Assembly: GCA_030248195.1 (NCBI GenBank)
Contig: JASAND010028012.1
Location: 27,255 to 91,254 of the forward strand
Reading direction: 5' to 3'
Origin: Trissonchulus latispiculum
Lineage: Eukaryota; Nematoda; Enoplea; Enoplida; Ironidae
Length of the DNA: 64,000 nt
The translations under genes and the position numbers were made by a program. The notes below the pieces were generated by a model. The model did not search any database, was not told the origin of the DNA, and saw only the letters and a program-made list of their open reading frames with translations. Position 1 is the first letter of the stretch. The number at the start of each line of letters is the position of its first letter. Below, one piece after another: positions 34,707-44,845 of the stretch.

Positions 34707-35145
34707 TCAGACCAAATCACCCTTCAGTCGGTCATAATCCATATAGTTCGAGCCAGGAGGCGGAGACGACGATAATGACGAAGAGTTTGGATAGAATCGC
34801 TGAGAGGGGGGTGAGGCAAACGTGGACAGAAGGGGACTGCCGTCCTCCCTTCGCATCAGGGAAGGACTACTACTCGTCGCGGTGGTGGTGGTGATTATAT
34901 GATGACCGTTGGGTGCCACAGCAGCTTGCGGGGGACCGGTCATGGGCTGGCCTGTAAGGATGGGGCGAACCTGAGCGCACTGGGGGGCGTGTCCAAAGGG
35001 AAAACTGGGCTGGCGTACGCTGTTAAGGCTGGTGGCAGCGGGGGCCGTTACAGCGAGGAGGGCGGCTTCGCCGCCTGAACCGGTGCTGAGGGGCGCGGGA
35101 GACAGCGGGGAGAAAGTGGCGGTCTGGTGGTCGGGTGGTGAGCAT
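34707..35145 (-). CDS. Receptor, last coding exon (Pro/Ser/Thr-rich tail)
   Basis: 439 nt; acceptor TTTTTTTCAG/ATGCTC; TGA at 34707-34709. A low-complexity Pro/Ser/Thr/Ala-rich tail ends in SNYMDYDRLKGDLV. Tyrosines in an acidic setting (NYMDYD) could be SH2-adaptor sites as in nephrin tails, and the C-terminal DLV fits a class III PDZ ligand. Both are inferences from motifs. Confidence 0.85.
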
Positions 35146-35506
35146 CTGAAAAAAACCAAAATAGAAATTGCAAAAATAAATAAATGAATGAAAATAATTG
35201 ACGAATTGTCTTTACTCCAAAAAAGTATCAAAAGAAATAATTATATATGTAATATGCAAATGTAGAGCTCTTTCTGACCATCTGAAAAACTGAAAAATTC
35301 GAAAAGCCTGCAAACAAAGGGCCCTTTCGCGCTCCAAGTTAAACGAGTTAACATTAACTCAAATTTGAGCACAGGATTGAAAGAGGAAACAGTTTATATC
35401 AAATAGATTGGAGGGCTAAATGAATTAAACAATTTTAAGTTTACACTATCAACTCCTGCTGGAAAAGGCACTAAATCTGATCAGAACACCAAAGTGACCA
35501 TCCTAC

Positions 35507-35850
35507 CTTCTTAGCAGGCCATTGGCCCCAGTAGTGCCATTTCTGGTTACTGCCGACGATATTACCGGGGGCGCAGAGCTGGTCACAATCGGTTGATAGT
35601 GAACATAGTTGGGAGTGCAGTTGTTCAACTCCTGACTGAAGGACCGGAGGGGACCCATCGGGGGAGGTAGGTTGGGATTGGGGGGTTGGTGAGAGCTCAG
35701 AAGACAGGCCGTGGGGGTCGGACCCCACCCCGATGAGGTGGGGGGTTCCGCGCCACCGGTGGGGAGCGGTGGGGAAATATCCTCGTCCAGTTCTGAGGGC
35801 GGAATGGCAATTTGATGCAGTGGTTGAGCAAATTTCACTTTGTTCGCTTC
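35507..35850 (-). CDS. Receptor, cytoplasmic exon
   Basis: 344 nt, phase 0 to 2. Acceptor TTTTTGCAG/GAAGCG, donor AGAAG/GTAGG. Encodes EANKVKFAQPLHQIAIPPSE and a Pro-rich stretch with PPNPNLPPPMGP, an SH3-ligand-like segment, then NNCTPNYVHYQPIV with two tyrosines. Confidence 0.85.
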
Positions 35851-36478
35851 CTGCAAAAAAACAATACACAAGCTTGCATGATACCTAGGCAAAAACGGTT
35901 GGTCTTTATATACACCAAGTAGTGATGTTACAGTCACTGAAACTGAAATTAGTTTAGGTCGCCGACTGAAACTGAAACTGAAACAAAACTAATACCAAGA
36001 GTCCATGATTTCTTCTATATATTAGAAGAAGAGTATATAATCCACTAGAGGGCTCCTCTTCCTGGAATTGCGTAACGGTGCTCCGACCACAATACGCGAA
36101 TGTTCCCCCGTTTGGGTGGGGGGGAGTTCGACAGGTATATCCCCACCGTTGAGTGGTGGGGGGGGCAGCCGGAAGTGGTCCTCGTATGGTGTGGGGGTAG
36201 CCAAAAGTGGTCCCCGTTTGGGGCGGGGGTCGCTGAAAGAGGTCCCCGTTTGGGGGGGCTGGTCGCTGAAGCAGGATAAGTTGGCTCATTCTGATTGGCT
36301 GTTGGCGACCCCCCCCCCAAACGTGGACCACTCTTTGTGACCTCCCCCTCTAGACGGGGACCCATTTTCGAATAGAACAAAAACTAGTGTAATCCTTTGC
36401 TAGACCCCCCCCAACAAACGGAAACCATTTTTGGCTAGCCCCCCACCACACGGAGGGGAGAGGGTATGAGCTGTTGAT

Positions 36479-37831
36479 CAGGGGACAGTTTCATAAAACA
36501 TTTCATTCACTTGACTCGACTACTTGCAGAGTCTAGCAGCCGAGTCAAATTGCAAATTTGTTTCATAAAACGTTTTCAGTCACGCTAGTACTAGCACTGG
36601 AATTACGAGTCTAGTAGATAGCTGAGGGCTAGTAGACATAGTTTCTGCTTGGTAGTATCAAGAGTCCATGATTTTCTTCTATATATTAGAAGAAGAGTAA
36701 GCCACTAGAGAGCTCCTCTTCTTGGCATTGCGTAACGGTGCTCCGACCACAATACGCGAATGTTCCCCCGTTTGGGGGGGTCGACCAAATCGACATCGCA
36801 TACCCCCCCCCTCCGTTTGGTGGGGGGGGGGGAAGCCAAAAAGAGGTCCCCGTTTGGTGGGGGGTAGCCAACAGCCAATCAGATTGTAGAAACCCCCCTC
36901 CGTTTGGTGGGGGGGGGGGGTAGAGCAGAGGATTACGGTAGTTTTTGTTCTATTCGAAAATGGGTCCCCGTTTGGGGGGGGGGGTCGCTCAAGCAGGCAA
37001 AGTTTTGCTCATTCTGATTGGCTGTTGGTGACCCCCCCCAAACGGGGACCACTTTTTGTGACCCCCCCCCCAAACGGGGACCCCTTTTGCATACCCACCT
37101 ACCATACGGGGACCTCTTGTGTCGACCCCCCCCCCCCAAACGGGGACCCTTTTTCAAAAGCCAGAATCAGACTGCCACCCCCCCCCCACCAAACGGGGAG
37201 GGGGTTTCTGCAATCTGATTGGCTGTTGCCTACCCCCCCCCCCCCCTAAACGGAGAGGGGGTATGATTTGGCGACCCCCCCCCAAACGGGGGAACATTCG
37301 CGTATTGTGGTCGTAGCACCGTTACGCAATGCAGTGAAGAGAAGCCCTCTAGTGCCTTACTCTTCTTCTTAATAATAGTGCAATTATGCACTCTTGGTAG
37401 TATATATCTGTTTCATGAAACTTCCGCTGTTGCTGACTACCCCGTTGCTTGCAACTGTCTAGTTATCTAGTGAATTTTCACCAGAGAACTCTCAGAAAAA
37501 CATTTATAAAACATCTTTTCGGAATTTTTGCTATGTGACGTGAAATATTTCCATAGTCGTGTCCTAAAATTTCAAACGAATCGGTTTACAGGCAGAACAG
37601 AACAAATAGGGTTTTTAAAGAATTTTCATTATTTTTAGCAAAACTGATGGTAGAATACGTGTAACTCCACTAGCACTGCTAGTGCTGCTAGTAGCAGCTG
37701 ATTCCTAGCTAATTTTTGTCGAGTTCCCAATAATTTTTATGAAACACTTTCATTGCAGCTCGCACTTACCATGCGAGCACCAGCATACAAGCATTCGCAT
37801 TCTAGTAAAAGTTTTATGAAACTGCCCCCTG
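36479..37831. mobile_element. TIR element CAGGGG-CAGTTTCATAAAAC, middle of the nest
   Basis: Ends CAGGGGACAGTTTCATAAAA and, inverted, CAGGGGGCAGTTTCATAAAA. The interior beside the arms has CTAGTAGCAGC-like and CAGTGCTAGTAC-like motifs. The flanks (GTTGAT and GTCGAC) are only similar, so the target duplication is unproven. The CAGGGG terminus suggests hAT. Confidence 0.65.
36658..37397. mobile_element. CCAAGAG-family MITE, inner copy of the nest
   Basis: Ends TCAAGAGTCCATGATTTT and TGCACTCTTGG with flanks TAGTA/TAGTA (36653-36657, 37398-37402). At 740 bp it is longer than other copies because the arrays of CCCCAAACGGGGACC units are expanded. Confidence 0.8.
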
Positions 37832-38398
37832 GTCGACCCCCCCCCCCCAAACGGGGGAACATTCGCGTATTGTGGGCGGAGCGCCGTTACGCAATGCCAA
37901 GAAGAGGAGCCCTCTAGTTGCTTACTCTTCTTCTTAATAATAGTGCAATTATGCACTCTTGCTAATACCAAGCAAGCATTAAGTGTTCGTCAAAGCTTTG
38001 GCTGTTTCTGACAAACCCTTGTAAACTCTGGTTTATCACATCGTCAGGACAATGTTGGCTTACTTGCACGGAATAGACCAACCGTGCACATTTTACACAC
38101 TTTTATCAGTTGCTACAAATTAAACATTCAGTCGAAAAAAAGCAAATTTTGAAGGATTTTGGGTCAAAATACATCGGTCAAAATTTTTTGGCATAAAAAC
38201 CGTTAATACTCCAAACATAAACTGAAAGTGTAGTTTTCAGCCTTATGGGGGACAATACGCCGAAAACAGGAAAATTCTTTCCAAACCTATTTTAGATTTA
38301 TTATTCACTGTAGGTTCCCTCCCCACCCCACTATTTTTGCCCAGAGAAAAAGCACCCCCCCACCCCCTGCACTCTATAGCAAGCAAAAAACTGCTTAC

Positions 38399-38490
38399 AT
38401 GCGGAGGTGAATAGATACCAGAGGCCAGACGCCGTTGCAGGCTATTGGAGCGCAATGAATCCGCATAGCTGGATCCATTAGGCGTGCAGG
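38399..38490 (-). CDS. Receptor, cytoplasmic exon
   Basis: 92 nt, phase 1 to 0. Acceptor CTGTTTCAG/CCTGC, donor CCGCAT/GTAAGC. Encodes CTPNGSSYADSLRSNSLQRR followed by LASGIYSPPH. Confidence 0.8.
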
Positions 38491-38564
38491 CTGAAACAGG
38501 AAACAATTTAGGAAATTAAACGGCACAGCACCTAGTTTGTGGAAATGATAATCTATTTTTCTTC

Positions 38565-38706
38565 GGGCCTTTTCGTGAATGAGTAGAGTGGAGTAGAGTA
38601 CAGTAGAGTAGAGTAGAGTTAAAATTAACTCTTTAAAACTGTATCATCAGAAGGATTGTGCTAAACTTAGCTCGTTGAACTCCGCCTAACTCTTTCCAGA
38701 AAAGGT
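38565..38706. mobile_element. Small TIR element in receptor intron
   Basis: Left GGGCCTTTTCGTGAATGAG and right CTTTCCAGAAAAGGTCC are imperfect inverses and resemble the element at 13560-13732. A (GAGTA)n tract lies beside the left arm. No target duplication seen. Confidence 0.4.
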
Positions 38707-38773
38707 CCTTAACAGGATTAATTGAGCCTCTCTATCAGTTAGTCCTCTGCGGTGGGAAGGTAACAGGAGTCAC

Positions 38774-38853
38774 CTGGCGTAAATGCCTGCTGAAGGGTTG
38801 GCCTCCCTTCCACAGATGTAGTCAACATTTGAGTTGTCGCTACTGGCTTCGGG
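38774..38853 (-). CDS. Receptor, probable small cytoplasmic exon
   Basis: 80 nt with acceptor GATTCACAG/CCCG and donor CCAG/GTGACT. Chosen because it alone fits the phase between the exons at 38974-39119 (phase 2) and 38399-38490 (phase 1). In that phase it reads PKPVATTQMLTTSVEGRP then TLQQAFTP. Another frame (SSDNSNVDYICGREANPSAG) is also open and looks protein-like, but the phases do not fit. Confidence 0.5.
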
Positions 38854-38973
38854 CTGTGAATCCGGAGATAAGCACCGGCACCCTATAACCTTCTGTAGGT
38901 TGGATTTATCTCAAGGGGTCACTTTACCTTGCTTTACCCTTTACGAAACAACAATGGCTCAGCCAAAGGAAAC

Positions 38974-39119
38974 CTACAGCCATCCAAACGTGAGAGAGTA
39001 TTATTTCTGGAGCCGCCGCCACCACCACAGCCTTCGATCAAGAAACTGCTGTTCTGATGATGAGTGGAAAAGGGATTGACTCGTTCAATGTAGACCGGCT
39101 GACCGGAGGAATCGATTTC
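38974..39119 (-). CDS. Receptor, cytoplasmic exon
   Basis: Acceptor GTTTTAG/GAAATC, proposed donor TGTAG/GTTTCC (146 nt, phase 0 to 2). Encodes EIDSSGQPVYIERVNPFS then HHQNSSFLIEGCGGGGG. The 5' boundary is good. The donor is inferred from the phase of the following exons; an alternative donor at 38990 is possible. Confidence 0.65.
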
Positions 39120-39242
39120 CTAAAACAGGTAGACAAAAACAGATAAATGGGGATATTATTGGAAAAAGTCTCTATACCAAAAAATGAGACCATGATGATG
39201 TTGCTGCTAACAGGCGATCTCTTCCACCCCTCTCCCATAAAC

Positions 39243-39272
39243 CATGATCTCCTCTACAAACGGGAAGTGTTG
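39243..39272 (-). CDS. Receptor, probable micro-exon
   Basis: Strong acceptor TTTGAATTGCAG/CAACAC. Encodes QHFPFVEEIM (30 nt, donor ATG/GTTTAT). An alternative donor GGG/GTGGAA at 39228 would add VYGRG. Both keep phase 0 to 0. Confidence 0.5.
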
Positions 39273-39381
39273 CTGCAATTCAAACGCATAAATAAATAAA
39301 TAAAGCTAAATGAAAATAAATGAAAATAAATTAATAAATAAATCAGTCAATCAATCCAATCCAATCAGATCAATATCTTAC

Positions 39382-39704
39382 AATCACAGTTCGGACAGAT
39401 CCTTCCTCCTCCTCCTCATCATCATCATCACTCCCTGTCCCACCACGGTGGGACGGTAGACCGGCCGTCACAAGGAGCGCCGGCTGTTGCTCCTCTGAGG
39501 TGGTGGTCAGGGTGGTCCCATAGCGGGACTCCGGGCGCTGCAGGGATCCCATCGCGCCGCCGTCCGACTTCAGAAACGGCATCGACTGACCGGCAGAGCC
39601 GAAATCGGCTGCCGACGTCCCACCTCCACCACGTCCGTTTAGGGCGGCAGATGAGGACTTCAGGTTTCCGTTGATGCCAACGGCACGCTTGGTTGCGGCC
39701 GTTT
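39382..39704 (-). CDS. Receptor, membrane-proximal cytoplasmic exon
   Basis: 323 nt, phase 1 to 0. Acceptor ATTGTAG/AAACGG, donor GTGATT/GTAAG. Begins ETAATKRAVGINGNLKSSSA, contains a Gly-rich GRGGGGTSA, then an acidic run DDDDEEEEEG before SVRTVI. It joins the transmembrane exon in frame (KKLK-ETAAT). Confidence 0.85.
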
Positions 39705-39724
39705 CTACAATACAAAGAGAACAG

Positions 39725-39770
39725 TATATAATATATATATATATATTTATATATATATATATTTATTGGT
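39725..39770. repeat. AT dinucleotide-rich tract
   Basis: ATATAT runs broken by TTT, at the edge of the big receptor intron, beside the first stem-loop module. Confidence 0.85.
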
Positions 39771-39945
39771 TTGCCGCTACTTCCGAAGGAAAAGGGCAAA
39801 CCCTTATTCTCGTCGTGTTATTATTATTATTGGTTTGCCGCTACTTCCGAAGGAAAAGGGCAAACCCTTATTCTCGTCGTGTTATTGTGTTGCCCACTTT
39901 TCCAAAGAAAATGGCAACACCTTGTTATTGGTCTGTGCTTATTAT
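39760..39945 (-). repeat. Stem-loop modules, types E, E and C (reverse orientation)
   Basis: Two near-identical E modules read in plus orientation as GGTTTGCCGCTACTTCCG ... AAAGGGCAAACC then CTTATTCTCGTCGTGT, separated by (TTA)n. They are followed by a C module. All are the reverse complement of the left-half orientation. Confidence 0.75.
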
Positions 39946-40571
39946 TATTATTATTATCCGTCTGTCCCCCCCTAGATCTCGAGATTGGGAAGGGGTACAG
40001 GGGTGGATGATACCTTATTTTGAAGCCCTTGACTAGGACATCTCCCGGAAGCAAGATGGCTCCGATACCTTCCGGATTCCGGGAATGGCGAATCCCGGAA
40101 TTTTTCGGTTGGTAAGGGGGGGAACAAGGCGAAACTTCAAAATCCAAAATTTGGTCAAAAATTTTTTGTCTCCGATTTCGCTCAAAAGTTGGTCATAGGG
40201 TAACGCGACCACGCTGATTTCGAAACTGAAATCGAAATTTCCGGAAAATTTCCGGATTTCGAGATATTCGACCAGGAAATTTTCGGATTTTGAAAAATTT
40301 CTCCAAAAGTGGTCGATATGGTACTTAAATGAAAGAGCTCGTCGAGCTGGGCAATTTTTATCATTACCATATTTTCCGGAAATATTTCTAGCGAAAGTTA
40401 TGGCTGCAGATTGGAAAATCCGGAATTCCCGGAAAAACCGGATTTTCAAAAATTCGTTGAAACGGGCAATATGGTACTTAATTGAAAGCTCTTTGAGTCC
40501 TGGGACAGATTTCCTGAACAGAAACAGCTTAAAAGGTGTATAGCAAAATTTATACCCCAAAGGAATGTGTC

Positions 40572-40790
40572 GTGGGCAACACATTCTTGCAGTAGCGCTA
40601 GTTATTGGGTTGTCGCATTTTTTTTAAAAAAGACAACCCTTTGTTATGGCTAAGTTTCTTTATTGGGTTGCCGCTTTTTCAACAAAAAGGCAACCCTTTA
40701 ACTTGGGTATGTCCGTTATTTATTATTGTGTTGCCCACTTTTCCAAAGGAATGGGCAACACTTTGTTATTGGTCTGTGCTTATTATTATT
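40572..40790 (-). repeat. Stem-loop modules F, D, A and C
   Basis: In plus orientation: F tail TTCTTGCAGTAGCGCTAG, D (GGGTTGTCGCATTTTTTTT ... GACAACCC then TTTGTTATGGCTAAGTTTC), A (GGGTTGCCGCTTTTTCAAC ... GGCAACCC), and C (GTGTTGCCCACTTTTCC ... GGGCAACAC). Four different module types sit side by side, separated by TTATT spacers. Confidence 0.78.
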
Positions 40791-42954
40791 ATTATTATTA
40801 TTATCCGTCTGTCCCCCCCCTAGATCTCGAGATTGGGAAGGGGTACAGGGGTGGTTGATACGTTATCTTGAAGCCCTTGGCTAGGACATCTCCGGGAAGC
40901 AAGATGGCTCCGATACCTTCCGGATTCCGGGAATGGCGAAACCCGGAATTTTTCGGTTGGTAAGGGGGGACCAAGGCGAAATTTCAAAATCCAAAATTTG
41001 GTCAAAAATTTTTTGTCTCCGATTTCGCTCAAAAGTTGGCCATAGGGTAACTCGACCACGCTGATTTCGAAACTGAAATCGAAATTTCCGGAAATTTTAC
41101 GGATTTCGAGATATTGGACCCGGAAAATTCCGGATTTTGAAAAATTTCTCCAAAAGTGGTCGATATGGTACTTAAATGAAAGAGCTCGTCGAGCTGGGTA
41201 ATTTATATCATTACCACGTTTTCCGGAAATATTTCTAGCGAAAGTTATGGCCGCAGATTGGAAAATCCGGAATTTCCGGAAAAAACCGGATTTTCAAAAA
41301 TTCGGTGAAACAGGGGCAATATGGTACTTAATTGAAAGCTCTTTGAGTCCTGGGACAGATTTCATGAACAGAAACAGCCTAAAAGGTGTCTAGCAAAATT
41401 TATACCCCAAAGGAATGTGTCGTGGGCAACACATTCTTGCAGTAGCGCTTGTTATTATTATTATTATTCTCCGGATTCTTGTCCCCCCCCTCTATCTCGA
41501 GATTGGGAAGGGGTAGAGAGGTGGTTGATACCTCATTTTGAAGGTCTTGACTTGAACTGCTCCCGGAAGCGCGGGGAGCCCCGGGGGTGCAGAGGTGCTC
41601 CCGGAGCACCCCCGTGAGTAAAAATGAGTAAAATTAAAAAGTTGTCCAAATGAGCTAATTTTGGTATCATTCGAAAGCTCTCGGCGAGTAATGAAAAAGT
41701 TGTAATAGGGTCAAGGCCTAAAAATGCACTCATTTTGAGTTACGAGGCCGAAAATAGTCAAAAATGACCAAAAACGGCCAAAACGGTTCAAAATTGAAAG
41801 TTGTCCAATTAGGCTCATATTGGTATCATTCGAAAGCTCTCGTTGCGTAGATAAAAAGTTATAATAGGGCCAAGGCACCAAAATGTACAGAAAAGGAGTT
41901 TCGGGGCCTGAAAGGGGTCAAAAATGGCCAAAGACGGCCAAAATGGCTCAAAATTGAAAGTTGTCGGATCCGGTCGATACCGGTGTCATTCGAAAGCTCT
42001 CGTTGAGTAGATAAAAAGTTGTAATAGAGACAAAATTCCTAACTGCATGCAAACTGAGTTATGCCCCTTGACAAAAGGAAAAATGCCAGCGGCAACCCAT
42101 TCATGCCACTTTGCTTGTTTATTATTCCGGTCAACACTTTGTCCCCCCCCTTTTTCTCGAGATTGGCTGGACCGATCGGGCTGAAATTTTCACCATAGTA
42201 GTAGGGTGGCATGAAGTGGTACCGGAAGTGGGGGCAGCCCGATATCTCCCGGATTCCGGGAATGGCGGCTCCCGGAATTTTTAAAATCGTAAGGGGGGAC
42301 CAAGGCGATTCTAAAAACTGGTCAAAAATTTTTTGTCTCAGATTTGGTTCAAAAGTTGATCCTAGGGTAACCCGGGGACGTAGATTCCAAAGCTGCCATC
42401 GAAATTTTCCTAACCCTTGTGGATCTCGAGATATGGCCAAAAGTTACACTGTTGGAGACCGCAAAAGTGAGCAAACTGCCCAAAAAGGCCAAATATAAGA
42501 GTTTTTGACCTTGTTAGTCAAGTTGAGCTGGTGAATTTGCTAGAATACGTTTTAAGAGGCTGTATTAAATAATGTTTAGCAATAATTATCGAAAATCTCT
42601 TATCCCAACTGCCCTTTTATGGGCAACCATTATGCAAATATGGTCAAAATTGAAAGCTGTCGGTTCGGGGCAACATTGGTATCATTCGAAAGCTCTCATC
42701 GAGCGGAGAAAAAGTTGTAATAGGGCCACATCTTGAAAATGCAGCAAAATTGCGTTTTGACCCTCGATACGCTGATATTTTTAAAATCGGTCAAAAATGA
42801 AAGTTGCCGAATCCTGCTAATTTCGGTATCATTCGAAAGCTCTCATCGAGCTGAGAGAAAGCTGTAATAGGGCCAAATGTTGCATATGTGCCAAAACTGA
42901 GTTTTGGCCCAGTAGATAAGAGGAAAATGGCTGCGACAACCCGTTGATGCCGGT

Positions 42955-43025
42955 AGGATTTATTATTGTGTTGCCCACTTTTCCAAAGGAAATGGCAACA
43001 CCTTGTTATTGGTCTGTGCTTATTA
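42955..43025 (-). repeat. Stem-loop module C
   Basis: GTGTTGCCCACTTTTCC ... GGCAACACC, then TTGTTATTGGTCTGTGCTTA and (TTA)n. Confidence 0.75.
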
Positions 43026-43649
43026 TTATTATTATTATCCGTCTGTCCCCCCCCTAGATCTCGAGATTGGGAAGGGGTACAGGGGTGGATGATACCTTAT
43101 TTTGAAGCCCTTGACTAGGACATCTCCCGGAAGCAAGATGGCTCCGATACCTTCCGGATTCCGGGAATGGCGAATCCCGGAATTTTTCGGTTGGTAAGGG
43201 GGGACCAAGGCGAAACTTCAAAATCCAAAATTTGGTCAAAAATTTTTTGTCTCCGATTTCGCTCAAAACTTGGTCATAGGGTAACTCGACCACGCTGATT
43301 TCGAAACTGAAATCGAAATTTCCGGAAAATTTCCGGATTTCGAGATATTCGACCCGGAAAATTCCGGATTTTGAAAAATTTCTCCAAAAGTGGTCGATAT
43401 GGTACTTAAATGAAAGAGCTCGTCGAGCTGGGCAATTTTTATCATTACCATATTTTCCGGAAATATTTCTAGCGAAAGTTATGGCTGCAGATTGGAAAAT
43501 CCGGAATTCCCGGAAAAAACCGGATTTTCAAAAATTCGTTGAAACGGGCAATATGGTACTTAATTGAAAGCTCTTTGAGTCCTGGGACAGATTTCCTGAA
43601 CAGAAACAGCTTAAAAGGTGTATAGCAAAATTTATACCCCAAAGGAATG

Positions 43650-43770
43650 TGTCGTGGGCAACACATTCTTGCAGTAGCGCTAGTTATTATTATTATTATT
43701 ATTATTGGGTTGTCGCATTTTTTTTTAAAAAAAGACAACCCTTTGATATGGCTAAGTTTCTTTATTTATT
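43650..43770 (-). repeat. Stem-loop modules F and D
   Basis: GTGTCGTGGGCAACACATTC ends in AGCGCTAG, then (TTA)n, then D with a T8/A7 arm and the constant tail TATGGCTAAGTTTC. Confidence 0.75.
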
Positions 43771-44714
43771 TATTTATTTATTATTCCGGTCAACATTTGT
43801 GTCCCCCCCCTTTTTCTCGAGATTGGCTGGACCGATCGGGCTGAAATTCTCACCATAGTTGTAGGGTGACCTGAAGTGCTCCCGTTTGTAAGGGCATCCC
43901 GATATCTCCCGGATTCCGGGAATGGCGAATCCCGGAATTTTAAAAATCGTAAGGGGGGACCAAGGGAAACGTAAAAATTTTTTGTCTCCGATTTTGCTTA
44001 AAAGTTGGTCATAGGGTAAGTCGACCACGCTGATTTCGAAACTGAAATCGAAATTTCCGGAAAATTTCCGGATTTCGAGATATTCGACCCGGAAAATTTC
44101 GGATTTTGAAAAATTTCTCCAAAAGTGGTCGATATGGTACTCAAATGAAAGAGCTCGCTGAGCTGAAGAACTTTCCTTCTTGCGACATTTTCCGGAAATG
44201 TGTCTAGCAAAAGTTATAGCCGAAAAACTGAAAATCCGGGAATTCACGAAAACCCGGATTTTGGACTTAAAAATGTTTTGTCTCCGATTTTGCTTAAAAG
44301 GTTGTCATAGGGTAAGTCGATCACGCTGATTTCGAAACTGAAATCGAAATTTCCGGAAAATTTACGGATTTCGAGATATTCGATCCGGAAAATTCCGGAT
44401 TTTGAAAAATTTCTCCGAAAGTGGTCGATATGGGGCTCAAATGAAAGAGCTCGTCGAGCTGAACAAGTTTCCTGCTTGCGGGATCTTCCGGAAATCCGCC
44501 TAGCGAAAGTTATAACCGAAAAACTAAAAATCCGGTAACTCCCGGAAAACCCGAATTTTCAAAAATTGTCTCAAAAGTAGTCGATATGGTACTCATCTGA
44601 AAGCCCTCAACGAGTAGGAAAAAATTTGTAATAGAACCAAGTTTTGAAAATATACCAAAACTGAGTTTTAACCCTTTAGATAAGAGGAAAATGGCTGCGA
44701 CAACCCGTTGATGC

Positions 44715-44845
44715 CGGTAGGATTTATTGGGTTGTCGCATTTTTTTTTAAAAAAAGACAACCCTTTGTTATGGCTAAGTTTCTTTATTGGTTTGCCGCTA
44801 CTTCCGAAGGAAAAGGGCAAACCCTTATTCTCGTCGTGTTATTAT
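44715..44845 (-). repeat. Stem-loop modules D and E
   Basis: D and E occur back to back without an intervening body, then (TTA)n and CTTCTTCTT. Confidence 0.75.

Larger units (their letters stand above)
35995..37962. mobile_element. CCAAGAG-family MITE, outer copy of a triple nest
   Basis: Ends CCAAGAGTCCATGATTT and CACTCTTGC with flanks TAATA/TAATA (35990-35994, 37963-37967). Long inverted arms contain GCGTAACGGTGCTCCGACCA and its complement. The inner parts are multiple inverted copies of CCCCCAAACGGGGA. A second element (36479-37831) has inserted into it and itself contains a third (36658-37397). All lie in a receptor intron. Confidence 0.8.
39945..44700 (-). repeat. Repeat array: families 290 and 160, reverse orientation
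   Basis: Blocks open with the end-module sequence (CTCGAGATTGGGAAGGGGTA) after (TTA)n and run through family-290 units (39.95-41.4, 43.0-43.65 and 43.8-44.7 kb). Family-160 units with reverse cores GGTATCATTCGAAAGCTCTC lie at about 41667, 41822, 41984, 42679 and 42829. A copy of the GC-rich hairpin end module is at 41440-41620. The layout mirrors 5.8-12.2 kb in inverted orientation. Confidence 0.75.
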
